Both the position numbers and the translations under genes were made by a program. A stretch of DNA of 64,000 bases, from the NCBI RefSeq assembly GCF_000518985.1, contig NZ_JAEQ01000002.1, forward strand, positions 186,001 to 250,000, given 5' to 3'. Numbering within the stretch: position 1 is the stretch's first letter; each line of letters starts with the position of its first letter. Origin of the DNA: Chelativorans sp. J32 (GTDB lineage Bacteria > Pseudomonadota > Alphaproteobacteria > Rhizobiales > Rhizobiaceae). Shown here piece by piece: positions 17,985-27,025 of the stretch. The notes below the pieces were generated by a model. That model searched no databases. It was not told the origin of the DNA and saw only the letters and a program-made list of their open reading frames with translations.

Positions 17985-19583
17985 TCAACGAGACGGTGCG
18001 CTCTCGTCGAACCAGATTTTCTCGTAAGATTGGAGCGCGATTTCCATAGAGTTGGGCTGTGCCCCGTGCAGCCAGGGCTGATATGCGATCACCGCCTTGT
18101 TGTAGTTGAAGAACCACATCGGCGCCTCCTCCTGGAGGAGGTTGTTGGCCTGGCGCAGGAGTTCGTTCTTTTCGTCTTCGTTCCTGGCCTGTTTGGCGGC
18201 ATCGATCAGCTTGTCGTAATCGGGATTGTTGAACTTCTCATAATTGCCGCTCGATTGAGGCGTCTCCGAATGGAAGTTGAGCAGCGCCGTGAGCGGATCC
18301 GGCCCGCTCGTATATGACCACATGAAAGCCTGAAAATCGCCAGCGGGAACGACTTCCGACAGCACCGAGCTTTCCACGGGCTTGGCCTTCACCGTGATGC
18401 CGACCTTCGCCAGCATCGGGATGATAGCTTCCACGATGGTCAGGCCCCAGCTCTCGTTCTGGGTTGCGGTGAGCTCGAACTCAAAGCCCTCCGCATAGCC
18501 TGCTTCCTTCAGAAGCTCCTTGGCCTTCTCGGGATCGTACGGATAGGGTTTGGCATCCTTGTCATAGGCCGGTGAAGAGATCGGCAGCCAGCTTGTTGCG
18601 CGATAAGCCTTGTCCTTAGCCAGTCGCTTGATGATCAGATCGCTATCGATCGCATAATTGATTGCCTGGCGGACACGCTTGTCCTTGAACGGCTCATAAT
18701 CGAGGTTGAAGCCGACAAAACGGGTGAAGACCTCCGGCACCTCCAGAATGTACTTCGACATTTCCGGGTCCGCCTTGTAGGCCACATATTGCGCCGGGCC
18801 CAGAACAGAAACATCGATCTCCTTGTTGCGGAAGGCCACGTCGCGTGCCGAGGCATCCCCCATGATCATAATATTTACTTTGTCGAGATAAGGCTTGCCG
18901 GAGTCGAAGTACTTCTCCCATCTTTCCACGGTAAGGCGTGAGCCGGGGACATATTCGGCAAATTTGTAAGGCCCGACGCCGATCGGATGCTTGAGGAACT
19001 CCTCGCTGTTACCCTCGTCCTTCGGATAGATCGAGGTAACGTTTCGCATCAGCAAATAGGCCGGATCCATCGGGTCCGTGAATGTAATTTCCAGCGTGAA
19101 ATCGTCTATTTTCTTCAGGCCGGAAATCGCTTCCGCCTTGCCTTCGCTATATTCCGCGGCTCCCTTGATGTAGCGGATAAACCGCGCCGACGGATAAGCC
19201 TTCTGCGGATCCATGATCCGCGTATAGGTCCAGATGATGTCGTCCGCCGTCATCTGCTTGCCGTTGTGGAAATACACGTCCTGGCGCAACTTGTAAGTAT
19301 AGACCAGTCCGTCGTCCGACGCCGCGACATCGGTCGCGAGGGCCAGCACAGGCTGGTTCGCGTCGGCGTCCCAGTCATAAAGCGGTTTGTGGATGGCCTT
19401 GGACCAAATTGCGTCCTGGATTTGCGCCGAGGCATGGATGTCTAGTGACGAGAAGCTTGACCCGTACGGTGCAACATAGTTGAGCGTGCCACCTTGCCGC
19501 GGCTCGTCCGCCCGGGCGGATGATGCACCTGCCGCAAGCAGAAACGCGGCAAGCGCCAGAGCAAATGCTGATCTTCCAGCCAT
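17985..19583 (-). CDS. Periplasmic peptide-binding protein, SBP family 5 (DppA-like)
   Basis: 532 residues. ATG 19583 is preferred over 19595 because GGAG sits 6 nt upstream of it. The signal peptide is MAGRSAFALALAAFLLAAGA (mature start near ADEPRQGG). Family-5 landmarks: YTYKLRQDVYFHNGKQMTAD, FEPF-type KDKRVRQAINYAIDSDLI and KAKELLKEAGY. It captures short peptides for the adjacent permease. Given the neighbouring D-aminopeptidase, the ligand may be a D-residue-containing peptide or a peptidoglycan-derived peptide. Confidence 0.92.
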   Translation of the reverse strand: MAGRSAFALALAAFLLAAGASSARADEPRQGGTLNYVAPYGSSFSSLDIHASAQIQDAIWSKAIHKPLYDWDADANQPVLALATDVAASDDGLVYTYKLRQDVYFHNGKQMTADDIIWTYTRIMDPQKAYPSARFIRYIKGAAEYSEGKAEAISGLKKIDDFTLEITFTDPMDPAYLLMRNVTSIYPKDEGNSEEFLKHPIGVGPYKFAEYVPGSRLTVERWEKYFDSGKPYLDKVNIMIMGDASARDVAFRNKEIDVSVLGPAQYVAYKADPEMSKYILEVPEVFTRFVGFNLDYEPFKDKRVRQAINYAIDSDLIIKRLAKDKAYRATSWLPISSPAYDKDAKPYPYDPEKAKELLKEAGYAEGFEFELTATQNESWGLTIVEAIIPMLAKVGITVKAKPVESSVLSEVVPAGDFQAFMWSYTSGPDPLTALLNFHSETPQSSGNYEKFNNPDYDKLIDAAKQARNEDEKNELLRQANNLLQEEAPMWFFNYNKAVIAYQPWLHGAQPNSMEIALQSYEKIWFDESAPSR

Positions 19584-19659
19584 AACCTTCTCCATTGTTG
19601 TCCGGCACCCGTTGTGTGGGTAACCTTCCCCTCTTTCTTGCCGATACGGCTGCTAGCCT

Positions 19660-21288
19660 CTACCGGACGAAGACCACCTCGCCGCCGCGCAGCGTGAGTA
19701 CGCATTGTGTATCGTGCAAGATCTCTTCTGGCGTCGCTTCCAACATGTTGCGCGAGAACACCGCGACGTCGGCGAAATGCCCTGGAACGAGCTTGCCTTT
19801 CACATCCTCGAGCTTCTGCGAGAACGCCCCGTATTCGGTATAGACCTGCAGCGCTTCCCCAATGGACACACGCTCCCGCGCATCCATAACCGTACCTTTC
19901 CCGGTCTTGCGCGTCAGCATCGTGTAGATGTTCGGGAACGGATTGGGGTGGCAGACCGGTGAATCGCTGCCTGTCGCCGGCTTGAAGCCCAAGTCTCGCC
20001 AGGTCTTGAGCGGATAGCTCGACAGGGCTCTGTCCTCGCCCAGAACCGAGATGTAACCGTCGCCGAAATCGTAGATGAATACCTGCTGCGGGCAGGGGTA
20101 GATGCCGGCCTTTCGCATGCGCTTGTGCTGCTCGTCATTGGAGAAGCCGCAATGTTCGATCCGATGCCTGCGGTCCGGGTCCGGCACGTTCGCAAGCGCC
20201 TTCTCATACGCGGTGATCAACTGCTCGATTGCGGCGTCGCCGATGGCGTGGCACGCCAGCTGGTAACCCTTGCCATGATAGTCGAGAACCAGCCCCTCAA
20301 GCTCCTCGTCTGAAAGGATTTGCGTGCCTTTATTGTCATCCTCGCCGAGATAAGGCTTTTTCATCCAGGCGGTGCGCCCGCCGGCCGAGCCGTCGAGAAA
20401 AATTTTCACGGCGCCTATCGTGAGCATCTCGTCGCCGATGCCCGAGATCAGGCCTGCCGCGTGGCATTGCTGGACGATGGAAACGCCTGGATCGCCAAGA
20501 AGGACCAGCCACGTGCGCACCGGGAGCCTACCGCTCGACCTTGCAAGGTTATAGGCCCTGATCTCGTCAAAGCCGCCTACCTGCCCTACGGCAGCATCCA
20601 TTACGCTGGTGATGCCATAGGAGAGAAGCAGATTTCCTGCTCTCTCGATCGCTTCTATGATCTCGGAGGTGGTCGGCTTCGGGATGATCGCTCGAATCAG
20701 CCGCTGCGCAGTCTCGGCCACCATGCCGGTCAGCTTTCCGTTGCGCTGCTCGATGATGCCGCCTTCCGGCACTCGTGTGGACTCGTCGATCTTTGCGAGT
20801 TCGAGAGCCTTCGAGTTGAAAACGGACACGTGTCCGCAGGCGCGCGTCAGCATGACTGGATGGTCGGGGGCGGCGGCGTCCAACTCGCTGCGGTGTGGGT
20901 GGCGGCCCACATCGAGCTTGTTCTGATCGTAGCCTCGCGCACGAATCCAAGCTCCAGGTGGCGTCACCGCCGCCTGCTTCCTGATGGCATCGAGCAGGCT
21001 GTCGAGGGTAGGCGCCTTTTGCGGTGTTGCGTCGATCCACGAAAGCGTAAGCCCGGTGGCCACAAGATGCAGATGCGCATCGTTGAGACCAGGGGTGGCA
21101 AACCTGCCGCTCAGATCGATCAGGCGTGTCTGGGCACCCTTGAGGTTGAGGATATCGTCGTTCGACCCGACCGCAAGCACCTTGCCTTGCCAGATCGCGA
21201 GCGCCTCTACCACTCCTTCCCCATGACCGCACCAGATCGTGCCGTTATGCAGAATGGTGTCCGCCTGAAGAAACTGCCCTCTCGCCAC
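19660..21288 (-). CDS. Amidohydrolase family 3 protein (YtcJ-like)
   Basis: 542 residues. GTG 21288 is favoured: GGGAGG lies 6 nt upstream. In-frame TTG 21309 and GTG 21294 are alternatives. The metallo-hydrolase hallmark NDAHLHLVATG is at the N-terminal third, with GSAGGRTAWMKKPY in the middle and LACHAIGDAAIEQ and HRIEHCGF later. The C-terminal SDSPVCHPNPFPNIYTMLTRKT is typical of this family. Such enzymes hydrolyse N-formyl, N-acyl or cyclic amides (including N-acyl-D-amino acids), but most are uncharacterised. Cytoplasmic. Its place between the transporter and a beta-lactamase-like hydrolase suggests a deacylase step on the imported compound. Confidence 0.88.
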   Translation of the reverse strand: MARGQFLQADTILHNGTIWCGHGEGVVEALAIWQGKVLAVGSNDDILNLKGAQTRLIDLSGRFATPGLNDAHLHLVATGLTLSWIDATPQKAPTLDSLLDAIRKQAAVTPPGAWIRARGYDQNKLDVGRHPHRSELDAAAPDHPVMLTRACGHVSVFNSKALELAKIDESTRVPEGGIIEQRNGKLTGMVAETAQRLIRAIIPKPTTSEIIEAIERAGNLLLSYGITSVMDAAVGQVGGFDEIRAYNLARSSGRLPVRTWLVLLGDPGVSIVQQCHAAGLISGIGDEMLTIGAVKIFLDGSAGGRTAWMKKPYLGEDDNKGTQILSDEELEGLVLDYHGKGYQLACHAIGDAAIEQLITAYEKALANVPDPDRRHRIEHCGFSNDEQHKRMRKAGIYPCPQQVFIYDFGDGYISVLGEDRALSSYPLKTWRDLGFKPATGSDSPVCHPNPFPNIYTMLTRKTGKGTVMDARERVSIGEALQVYTEYGAFSQKLEDVKGKLVPGHFADVAVFSRNMLEATPEEILHDTQCVLTLRGGEVVFVR

Positions 21289-21328
21289 TGTCACCCTCCC
21301 GTCAAACAAAGAGCCGTAGCCGGCCGCA

Positions 21329-22294
21329 TCATATCTGCATATCGGCCGCAGGCTGCGCGGCTCGGAACTGTTGCGTCAATGAGCAGACCTTTTCGGCGAT
21401 CGCAGGCAGTATTTCCGCGTTCTCCGAGACTTCCTTTCCTTCTGTGAAGACCGCCAGAATGAACGATTTTCCACTTGGCAGCTCCACATATGCGGCATCG
21501 TGGCGGCGGTAGCTGGCGTTTTCATCGCCAGTCCATAGTGTTCGGCCGCATTTCGACCATAGCCTCGCCCCGTCGGGCAGGCCGGCGCCAAAATAACCCT
21601 CGATCTGAGCCTGCGGATGGCACGCGAAGGCGGGGTCGGTAGGCCTTTCGAGCAAGTCGCGCATGTGCCGGCTCCGGGTGGGCGTAACGATGCTGCCGGT
21701 CAGAATGGCATAGAGAAGGCGTGTGGTGGCGTCGGTGGTCAGGCGGTTATGATTGTTGCCGCCCCACTGGACGAAGATGCTCTCGCGGCCGTACCGCTGG
21801 TCGTCCATGAGCTTTTGGCAGACATTCAGGTTCTCGAACTCGGCCCAGCCGAGCGACCGAAAATATCGGTTCACCCATAGGCGTTTGTCGATCCAATCCC
21901 GCATTTCGGCATCATCGAGCAGGGTGTCGCCGGTCGTGCCGGTGACAAGGTCAACGATATAGTTCGTACCTGTGTTGCTCGACCAAAGAATCATATCCCG
22001 CATGGCGCGCTCGAGCTCACCATGCATCTGTACGGTACCTTCCTCCAGTCGCGCTTCGGCGGCGGCCAGGTAGAACAACTTCACAACACTGCAGGGATAG
22101 AAGGACCTTCCGCCATTGTGCCCGTAACCTTGGACGTCCTGTCCGGCACAGGCTGGCGTGAGGCGAGCCGCAAACGGAAGCAGCGTAATGGCTAAATTTT
22201 CCTCTTTGAGACCGCATCCGCCAAACCGATCGAGCGCCCAAGCCACAAGCTCATCGCCCATTCTCTGTGTCTCAGGAGATCCTTGGTAAAACAT
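21329..22294 (-). CDS. Beta-lactamase-fold serine hydrolase (class A-like)
   Basis: 321 residues, no signal peptide. Active-site elements of the class A/transpeptidase fold are visible: Ser-Val-Val-Lys (SFYPCSVVKLFYL) for the SxxK, SSNTGTNYIVD for the SDN loop, and KCGRTLWTG in the KTG position. The nucleophile helix with HNGGRSFYPCS matches secreted beta-lactamases, yet this protein appears cytoplasmic. A Cys replaces Thr of KTG. It is the first gene of the leftward operon, with the 36-bp element about 115 nt upstream. Probably a peptidase or amidase acting on the imported substrate; a true beta-lactamase is possible but less likely without export. Confidence 0.82.
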   Translation of the reverse strand: MFYQGSPETQRMGDELVAWALDRFGGCGLKEENLAITLLPFAARLTPACAGQDVQGYGHNGGRSFYPCSVVKLFYLAAAEARLEEGTVQMHGELERAMRDMILWSSNTGTNYIVDLVTGTTGDTLLDDAEMRDWIDKRLWVNRYFRSLGWAEFENLNVCQKLMDDQRYGRESIFVQWGGNNHNRLTTDATTRLLYAILTGSIVTPTRSRHMRDLLERPTDPAFACHPQAQIEGYFGAGLPDGARLWSKCGRTLWTGDENASYRRHDAAYVELPSGKSFILAVFTEGKEVSENAEILPAIAEKVCSLTQQFRAAQPAADMQI

Positions 22295-22696
22295 CAGCCA
22301 TCCCTATTCCCCCGGCAAAACCTAAAGCCCGCTCTTGGAGACGTGACGAGCAGGAGTTCGCGGCTGCAGGCAGGGGGAAGTATGAATTTCACTCGCTAGC
22401 AGCACAATTTCCTTTCATTCCGGAATGCATTCCGGAAAGTTATATCTGGTGACCCCATCAAAGGCTGGGTGACAGGTTCGTATCTGCCAATACGATTGAT
22501 CGACTGGCACCGTTGGAGATGAAGGCGAGATCGAGAGCGCTCAAGCTCTGCGTCAGCGCCGCGAACTCCAAAAATTTTGCGGCCTCACATCGTGAGGCGC
22601 GCCCTCACGCCCTTTGGTCGATCGGTCAGGAAGACGGTGCAATTCGCCACTTCAGCTCTGGCCGACAACACAAAACCAAACAGAAAGGGCAATACC
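22295..22696. other. Divergent intergenic region with operator and promoters
   Basis: Separates the leftward D-peptide operon from the rightward repeat-protein gene. It contains the 36-bp element at 22409-22444. Nothing else recognisable was found; a frame open from 22577 into the next gene is probably untranslated leader. Confidence 0.5.
22409..22444 (+). promoter_or_regulatory. Putative LysR operator, copy B of a 36-bp element
   Basis: Contains two adjacent copies of the palindromic core ATTCCGGAA (at 22418 and 22429), with TTCCTTTC before and AGTTATA after. It aligns without gaps to 10342-10377 at 27 of 36 positions, and lies about 115 nt upstream of the first gene of the leftward operon. 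Inference: the LysR protein binds both ends of the cluster. Confidence 0.55.
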
Positions 22697-23146
22697 ATGC
22701 GCAAAGCCATTCTCGGTTCCACCTTCGCCATCCTCGGGCTCGGTCTAGGCACGGCCGACGCGTTTGAGAACATTATCGGGTTCAGCGTCACAGACAATTT
22801 CGGCTTCAGCGAACAAACCGACCTGCCGATCTCTAAGCGGCAGCCTGCCGGCTTGGATGCGATCGAAAACTCCGGCACTATTGTCGGGAGGAGGGGTGCA
22901 GGCTATCCGCAGTTCGGTGCCGGCCGGATCCACAGCTATAATGCGGCGGATGATTTTGGTCCGAGCGAGCAGGACGATCTGCCGTCCTCTTTGTCCAAGG
23001 GGCGGTCTGGCGGGGCCGATATCGGCAACATCACCTCCAGCACCGGCGTGGAGACAAGGACAAGCGGTTATCCGCGCCAGCTGCAGTTCGGGCGCGGATC
23101 TCGCGGCTACAATGCCTCTGACGATTTCGCCGTTTCAGACGATTAA
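22697..23146 (+). CDS. Small secreted protein with three internal DDFG-type repeats
   Basis: 149 residues. ATG 22697 follows AAAGGGC; the frame extends upstream but without a signal. The signal peptide is MRKAILGSTFAILGLGLGTADA. The mature protein repeats one unit about three times: GFSVTDNFGFSEQTDLPIS, SYNAADDFGPSEQDDLPSS and a short terminal GYNASDDFAVSDD. Each repeat is Asp-rich, which could bind calcium or another cation. No family recognised. Confidence 0.65.
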   Translation: MRKAILGSTFAILGLGLGTADAFENIIGFSVTDNFGFSEQTDLPISKRQPAGLDAIENSGTIVGRRGAGYPQFGAGRIHSYNAADDFGPSEQDDLPSSLSKGRSGGADIGNITSSTGVETRTSGYPRQLQFGRGSRGYNASDDFAVSDD

Positions 23147-23174
23147 GAGAACTGAGGCGAGTCAATCGTCAATA

Positions 23175-23210
23175 CAAAATGGGCAGCCTCGATCGAGGCT
23201 GCCCATTTTG
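23175..23210. terminator. 36-nt perfect palindrome, bidirectional terminator
   Basis: An 18-bp perfect inverted repeat around GATC, with an A-run on the left arm and a T-run on the right arm. It works in either direction. It sits between the repeat protein and the convergent TPR remnant. Confidence 0.85.
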
Positions 23211-23218
23211 TGGCGCGA

Positions 23219-24585
23219 TCAGCCGCCGGATGCAAGCTGCCACTCGATGACCTGCTCCGGCTGATAGGAACAGAACGTGCCGGTGCGCAGGCTGTTGGTG
23301 AGGTGTTTCGCGAGCGGCTCGTGCACGGCTTCGATTTTGCGTAGGGCATGACGGATGCGCCAAGTGACGGTGGTGCGGGCGCGCTCGGCCAGGCTGCCGA
23401 TGCGCCGGCTGCGGCCACCAAGACCCAGGGCGCTCGCGAGCGTATCGATAAGCTGGTCCAGCTCGCCGCGCAGACGCGCCGCCTGGCCAAGATCATTCAT
23501 GTCCTGCGCTTCGGCCAGTTCTTCCTGCAGGTCACGGATGCGCCTCTTCAGCGCCGTTCGTGCCTTGTCGTCGAGCATGACATCGCCGCCATAGGAATCC
23601 TCTCCGCGCTCGGCCAAATCGAGGCAGTGGATTTCCTCGCCCGCCCGCTCGATGAGGCGCTGAATGTCCCTCAGGCCTTTCATGTCCGGCAGGCTGATCT
23701 GCCGCCGGGAGAAGGTTATCAGCCATATATTCCCCTGGCGAACGAAGCTCTGCTCATCTTGCCTTTGCGGTTTGGCGGCCGGCAGGCTGTCGCCGCGCGT
23801 GGCCGCGACAGCTCCGTCGAAAAGGCGGAAACCATCGGCCAGAAAATCGATGTCCTCCTGGCGGCGATAGGGAATGTTCTGAAGGAACCAGCGGCAGGCC
23901 TCGCCCGGCTCTGGCTCGCGGCCGCCGATGATGGACTGGCGGAAATTGCTTTGGAATAGCGCGAACTGTTGGCGCGCCTCCTCCATCTGTCCGAGCTTGG
24001 CGTAGACGATGGCGGTGTAGGCGGGCGCTTCGATCAGCTGCGCATGTTCCGACATCTGCGAGATCTTGCCCATCGTGAGAAGCGTTGCCTCGAAATCACG
24101 CGCCATGAGGTAAGCCAGCGCCAGGACGGCGTAGTATGAGTTGCGGTGATACGGATTGAGCCGCAATGCCTTCTGTGCGTACTCGACCGCGGATTCGGGA
24201 TGGCCCAGGAAAACCGCGTTGATCGCCTGCTGGATCAAAAGCTCGGCATCGTTCGGACAGAGCATCAGCGCCCGGTCGAGATACCACGCCGCACGTTCGA
24301 AATTGCGATCGAAGATCAGCAGACGGCCGAGAACGAGATGCGCCATGGCATCATTGTCGTCGAGATCGAGGGCCGTGTGGGCGTACCCGTAAGCGGTCTG
24401 CCAGCTTTCCTGGAAGCGGTCCCAGAACTGGTAACCCCACTCGTTGAACCAGGAAAGGGACAGGCCGACATAGGCGCGCGCATAGTGCGAATCGAGCTCG
24501 AGCGCTCGCTCGAAGAGCGCGCGCCCTTCCTCGTCCGTTTCCCTGGTTCCCTGACGCAGGAGGGCGAGCGCATAAAGGGCTTCTC
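23219..24585 (-). pseudogene. 5'-truncated TPR regulatory protein
   Basis: The C-terminal roughly 455 codons of a TPR protein. They begin near ALLRQGTRETDEEGRALFER, with successive TPRs (ALELDSHYARAYVGLSLSW, ALMLCPNDAELLIQQAINAV, ALRLNPYHRNSYYAVLALAY). They end in a conserved regulatory tail (ISLPDMKGLRDIQRLIERAG, ARTTVTWRIRHALRKIEAVH, LRTGTFCSYQP) seen in adenylate-cyclase/AAA-type regulators. The expected N-terminal cyclase, winged-helix or ATPase domain is missing: upstream of about 24580 the frame stays open to 25174 only by reading antisense through a sugar-binding-protein fragment. Probably non-functional, or a chimera if translated. Confidence 0.75.
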
Positions 24586-25009
24586 GGACGTGATTGCCGA
24601 GACCAACATCAAGATCCTCGACATCCAGTATGCCAACTGGAACCAGGACGAGGCATTCACGCTGATGCAGGATTATCTCGCCAAGTATCCGAAGATCGAC
24701 GCTGTATGGGCGAACGACGACGACATGCTGCTCGGCGTTATCGAGGCGATCGATCAGGCCGGTCGCACCGACATCAAGTATGCACTCGGTGGCAACGGCA
24801 TGAAGCAGGTCATCGAGATGGTAAAGGAGGGCGACGAGCGTACGCCGATCTCCACACCTTACCCACCGTCCATGATCAAGTCGGCAATTTACATGACCGC
24901 CGGCCAGTTCGCTGGCCAGGCGCCCATGCGCGGTTCCTTCCTGCTGGACGCGCCGCTGATCACGCCGGAGAATGCGGACCAGTTCTATTTCCCCGATTCT
25001 CCATTCTGA
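24563..25009 (+). pseudogene. 3' remnant of a sugar ABC transporter substrate-binding protein
   Basis: Only the C-terminal ~148 residues remain, starting near ERIKGFSDVIAETN. Characteristic RbsB-like motifs follow: ILDIQYANWNQDEAFTLMQD, KIDAVWANDDDMLLGVIEAI and KYALGGNGMKQVIEMV. The signal peptide and lobe 1 are gone. The upstream open frame (from 24146) is antisense to the TPR remnant. The downstream pfpI-like gene is intact, so an ABC sugar locus was cut by a deletion or inversion whose end is at about 24560-24590. Confidence 0.8.
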
Positions 25010-25021
25010 ACTGACCCAATC

Positions 25022-25045
25022 GGCACCCGGCCATGTCCGGGTGCC
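25022..25045 (+). terminator. Hairpin after the binding-protein remnant
   Basis: A perfect 9-bp stem (GGCACCCGG / CCGGGTGCC) with a 6-nt loop, 12 nt after the stop. There is no U-tract. This is an intercistronic hairpin of the kind that follows binding-protein genes. Confidence 0.55.
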
Positions 25046-25072
25046 AACAATCGACACATGAGAGGAGACGCA

Positions 25073-25660
25073 ATGAGCGGCAAGAAGATCCTGATGCTCA
25101 CAGGCGAGTTTACGGAAGAGTACGAAATCTACGTTTTCCAGCAGGGCATGGAAGCCGTCGGGCACACGGTCCATGTCGTCTGCCCCGACAAGAAGGCGGG
25201 CGATCGCATCAAAACCTCACTGCACGATTTCGAGGGCGACCAGACCTATACCGAAAAGCTCGGCCATTATGCCGACATCAACAAGACCTTTTCGGAAGTG
25301 ATGGTCGAGGATTATGATGCGATCTACTGCGCCGGCGGTCGCGGGCCCGAATATATCCGCACCGACAAGCGCGTCCAGGATATGGTCCGTCATTTCCATG
25401 AAACCGGCAAGCCGATCTTCACGATCTGCCACGGCGTGCAGATCTTGATGGCAGTCCCCGGTGTCCTGAAGGGCAAGAAGGTGGCCGGCCTCGGCGCCTG
25501 CGAGCCGGAAGTGACGGCCGTGGGTGGCATCTATGTCGACGTAAAGCCGACAGAAGCCTATGTGGACGGCAAGATGGTGTCAGCCAAGGGCTGGACTGGT
25601 CTCGCAGCTTTCATGCGAGAATGCCTGAACGTGCTTGGCACAAAAATCGTCCACAGCTAG
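25073..25660 (+). CDS. DJ-1/PfpI-family protein
   Basis: 195 residues. The start is chosen at 25073 because GAGAGGAGAC precedes it. The glutamine-amidotransferase-like fold is indicated by IYCAGGRGPEYIRTDKRVQD and the nucleophile elbow TICHGVQILM, whose Cys-His is the usual catalytic pair. Family members are proteases, deglycases, chaperones or hydratases. It follows a truncated sugar-binding-protein gene in the same direction, so it may have belonged to a sugar-transport operon whose upstream part is lost. It may now be expressed from an unidentified promoter. Confidence 0.88.
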   Translation: MSGKKILMLTGEFTEEYEIYVFQQGMEAVGHTVHVVCPDKKAGDRIKTSLHDFEGDQTYTEKLGHYADINKTFSEVMVEDYDAIYCAGGRGPEYIRTDKRVQDMVRHFHETGKPIFTICHGVQILMAVPGVLKGKKVAGLGACEPEVTAVGGIYVDVKPTEAYVDGKMVSAKGWTGLAAFMRECLNVLGTKIVHS

Positions 25661-25718
25661 CACATGGGGACCAATGCGCCACCCTGCCAGGAGTGCATTG
25701 GCTTTTCCTTATCCGATA

Positions 25719-25747
25719 CCAGGCGACGCGTGGTGAGCGTCGCCTGG
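25719..25747 (+). terminator. Stem-loop downstream of the PfpI-like gene
   Basis: An 11-bp perfect stem (CCAGGCGACGC / GCGTCGCCTGG) with a 7-nt loop, about 60 nt after the stop. No U-run. Confidence 0.5.
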
Positions 25748-25885
25748 CGGCGACAGCAAAATCCTGCGGCTCGAACTGCTCACTCGTTCACGGCGCCCAG
25801 GCGGCGGTTGCGGGTTTCACTTGCCGCTGCTACCCCGGCAGATGTCCGGTCGCCCGGGGCGAGTTGCTGTCTGGCGACTTCCTAC

Positions 25886-27022
25886 TTACCAGTTGACGAT
25901 ACTGCCGCCGGGAAGGATGGCTTCGAGTGCGGGGATCTCTTCCTGCTTGAAGGGATGGCGGGCGGCGGCAATCTCATCGGTTTTGATGCCGAGTCCCGGC
26001 GCTTCGGGCACGCCCCATCCTCCGCCCTTCAGGTCGAGCGGATAGGTGTTGGTGCAGATATCGTGAAACCAGGGGACCAGCCCCACCGCCTCTTCCTGGA
26101 TGAGGAAGTTAGGGGTGGCGAGGTCGAATGGAGCGCTACGGCGCCAGCCATGGGGCCCATGGGGTTGTGAGGAGCCACGCCCATATGGGAAGCCTCGGCT
26201 ATCGCGGCGATCCTCCGGCCACCGGTCAAGCCCCGCAATGGGCAAGGTCAGGCTGAATGTAGGCTACCGCCGTTTTCGGCGATATCGGCGAATTCGCGTG
26301 GAGTGAAGAGGCGTTCGCCAGTGGCGAGCGGGCAATCGACGCGCCGGGCGAGGTCCGCCATTGCCGCGGCGTCGCCGGGCTGGATGGCTTCTTCCACGAA
26401 CAACGGGCGGATCGGGGCGATCGCGTCGATATACACCTTGGCCGCTTCAAGACTGTCCGGGCGGCCGTGAAAATCGGTCATGATTGCGATCTTGTCGCCT
26501 ATCCGCCCGCGGACGGCTACAGCCAGCTTTTCGACATGGCGGACCTCGGGCAGTGGCGCCTCGTAACCGGTATACGGAACGAAGCCGAATTCATGGCATT
26601 GCAGCCCATCTCGACGGTTTCCTGCACCGCATCGCAGAACACGCCGATATCGGTCGCCGGCACCTGCTCACCGATTTTTGGCGGCGGAGGTGGGTCTAAA
26701 TACGCACATAGTCGCGAACGCGCCCGCCGAGCAGTTGGTGAACCGGCACACCTAGCGCCTTTCCCTTAATGTCCCCGAGCGCCTGCTCGATGCGTGAGAC
26801 AGCGGTGAGCCCGATCGCGCCGAGCGGCCAAAAGCTGAAGCCGTTCATGCGGTGCACAATATGCTGGATGCGCACGGGATCCTCGCCGATGACGAAGCGC
26901 TCAAGATCCTCGATGCAGGCGCAGACCGCCCGGGTTTTCCATTCGAGCGTTGCCTCTCCCCAGCCGTGAAGGTTTGGCTGTTCAGTCAGTACGAATATCC
27001 GGTTGCGATGGACCGCGTTCAC
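25886..27022 (-). pseudogene. Frameshifted enolase-superfamily dehydratase (mandelate racemase / galactonate dehydratase type)
   Basis: Pieces of one protein are spread over all three minus-strand frames. In order: LHGWGEATLEWKTRAV with SRIEQALGDIKGKALGVPVH (27022-26697); a TAG stop near 26697; then a second frame with CDAVQETVEMGCNA; a shift near 26590 into FVPYTGYEAPLPEVRHVEK and MTDFHGRPD; a shift near 26250 into AYIQPDLAH; then GLTGGRRIAAIAEASHMG with PHNPMGPMAG; and a last shift into TPNFLIQEEAVGLVPWF up to the stop at 25886. Metal-ligand regions (TDFHG, EEAIQP, GERLF) are recognisable. At least four lesions exclude a functional product. Originally it probably dehydrated a sugar acid. 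Confidence 0.88.
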
Positions 27023-27025
27023 GAC

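Noticed and set aside
24585-25174. N-terminal extension of the TPR frame (651 codons in total)
   Set aside because: This part is read antisense through the sugar-binding-protein remnant and has no TPR or known domain.
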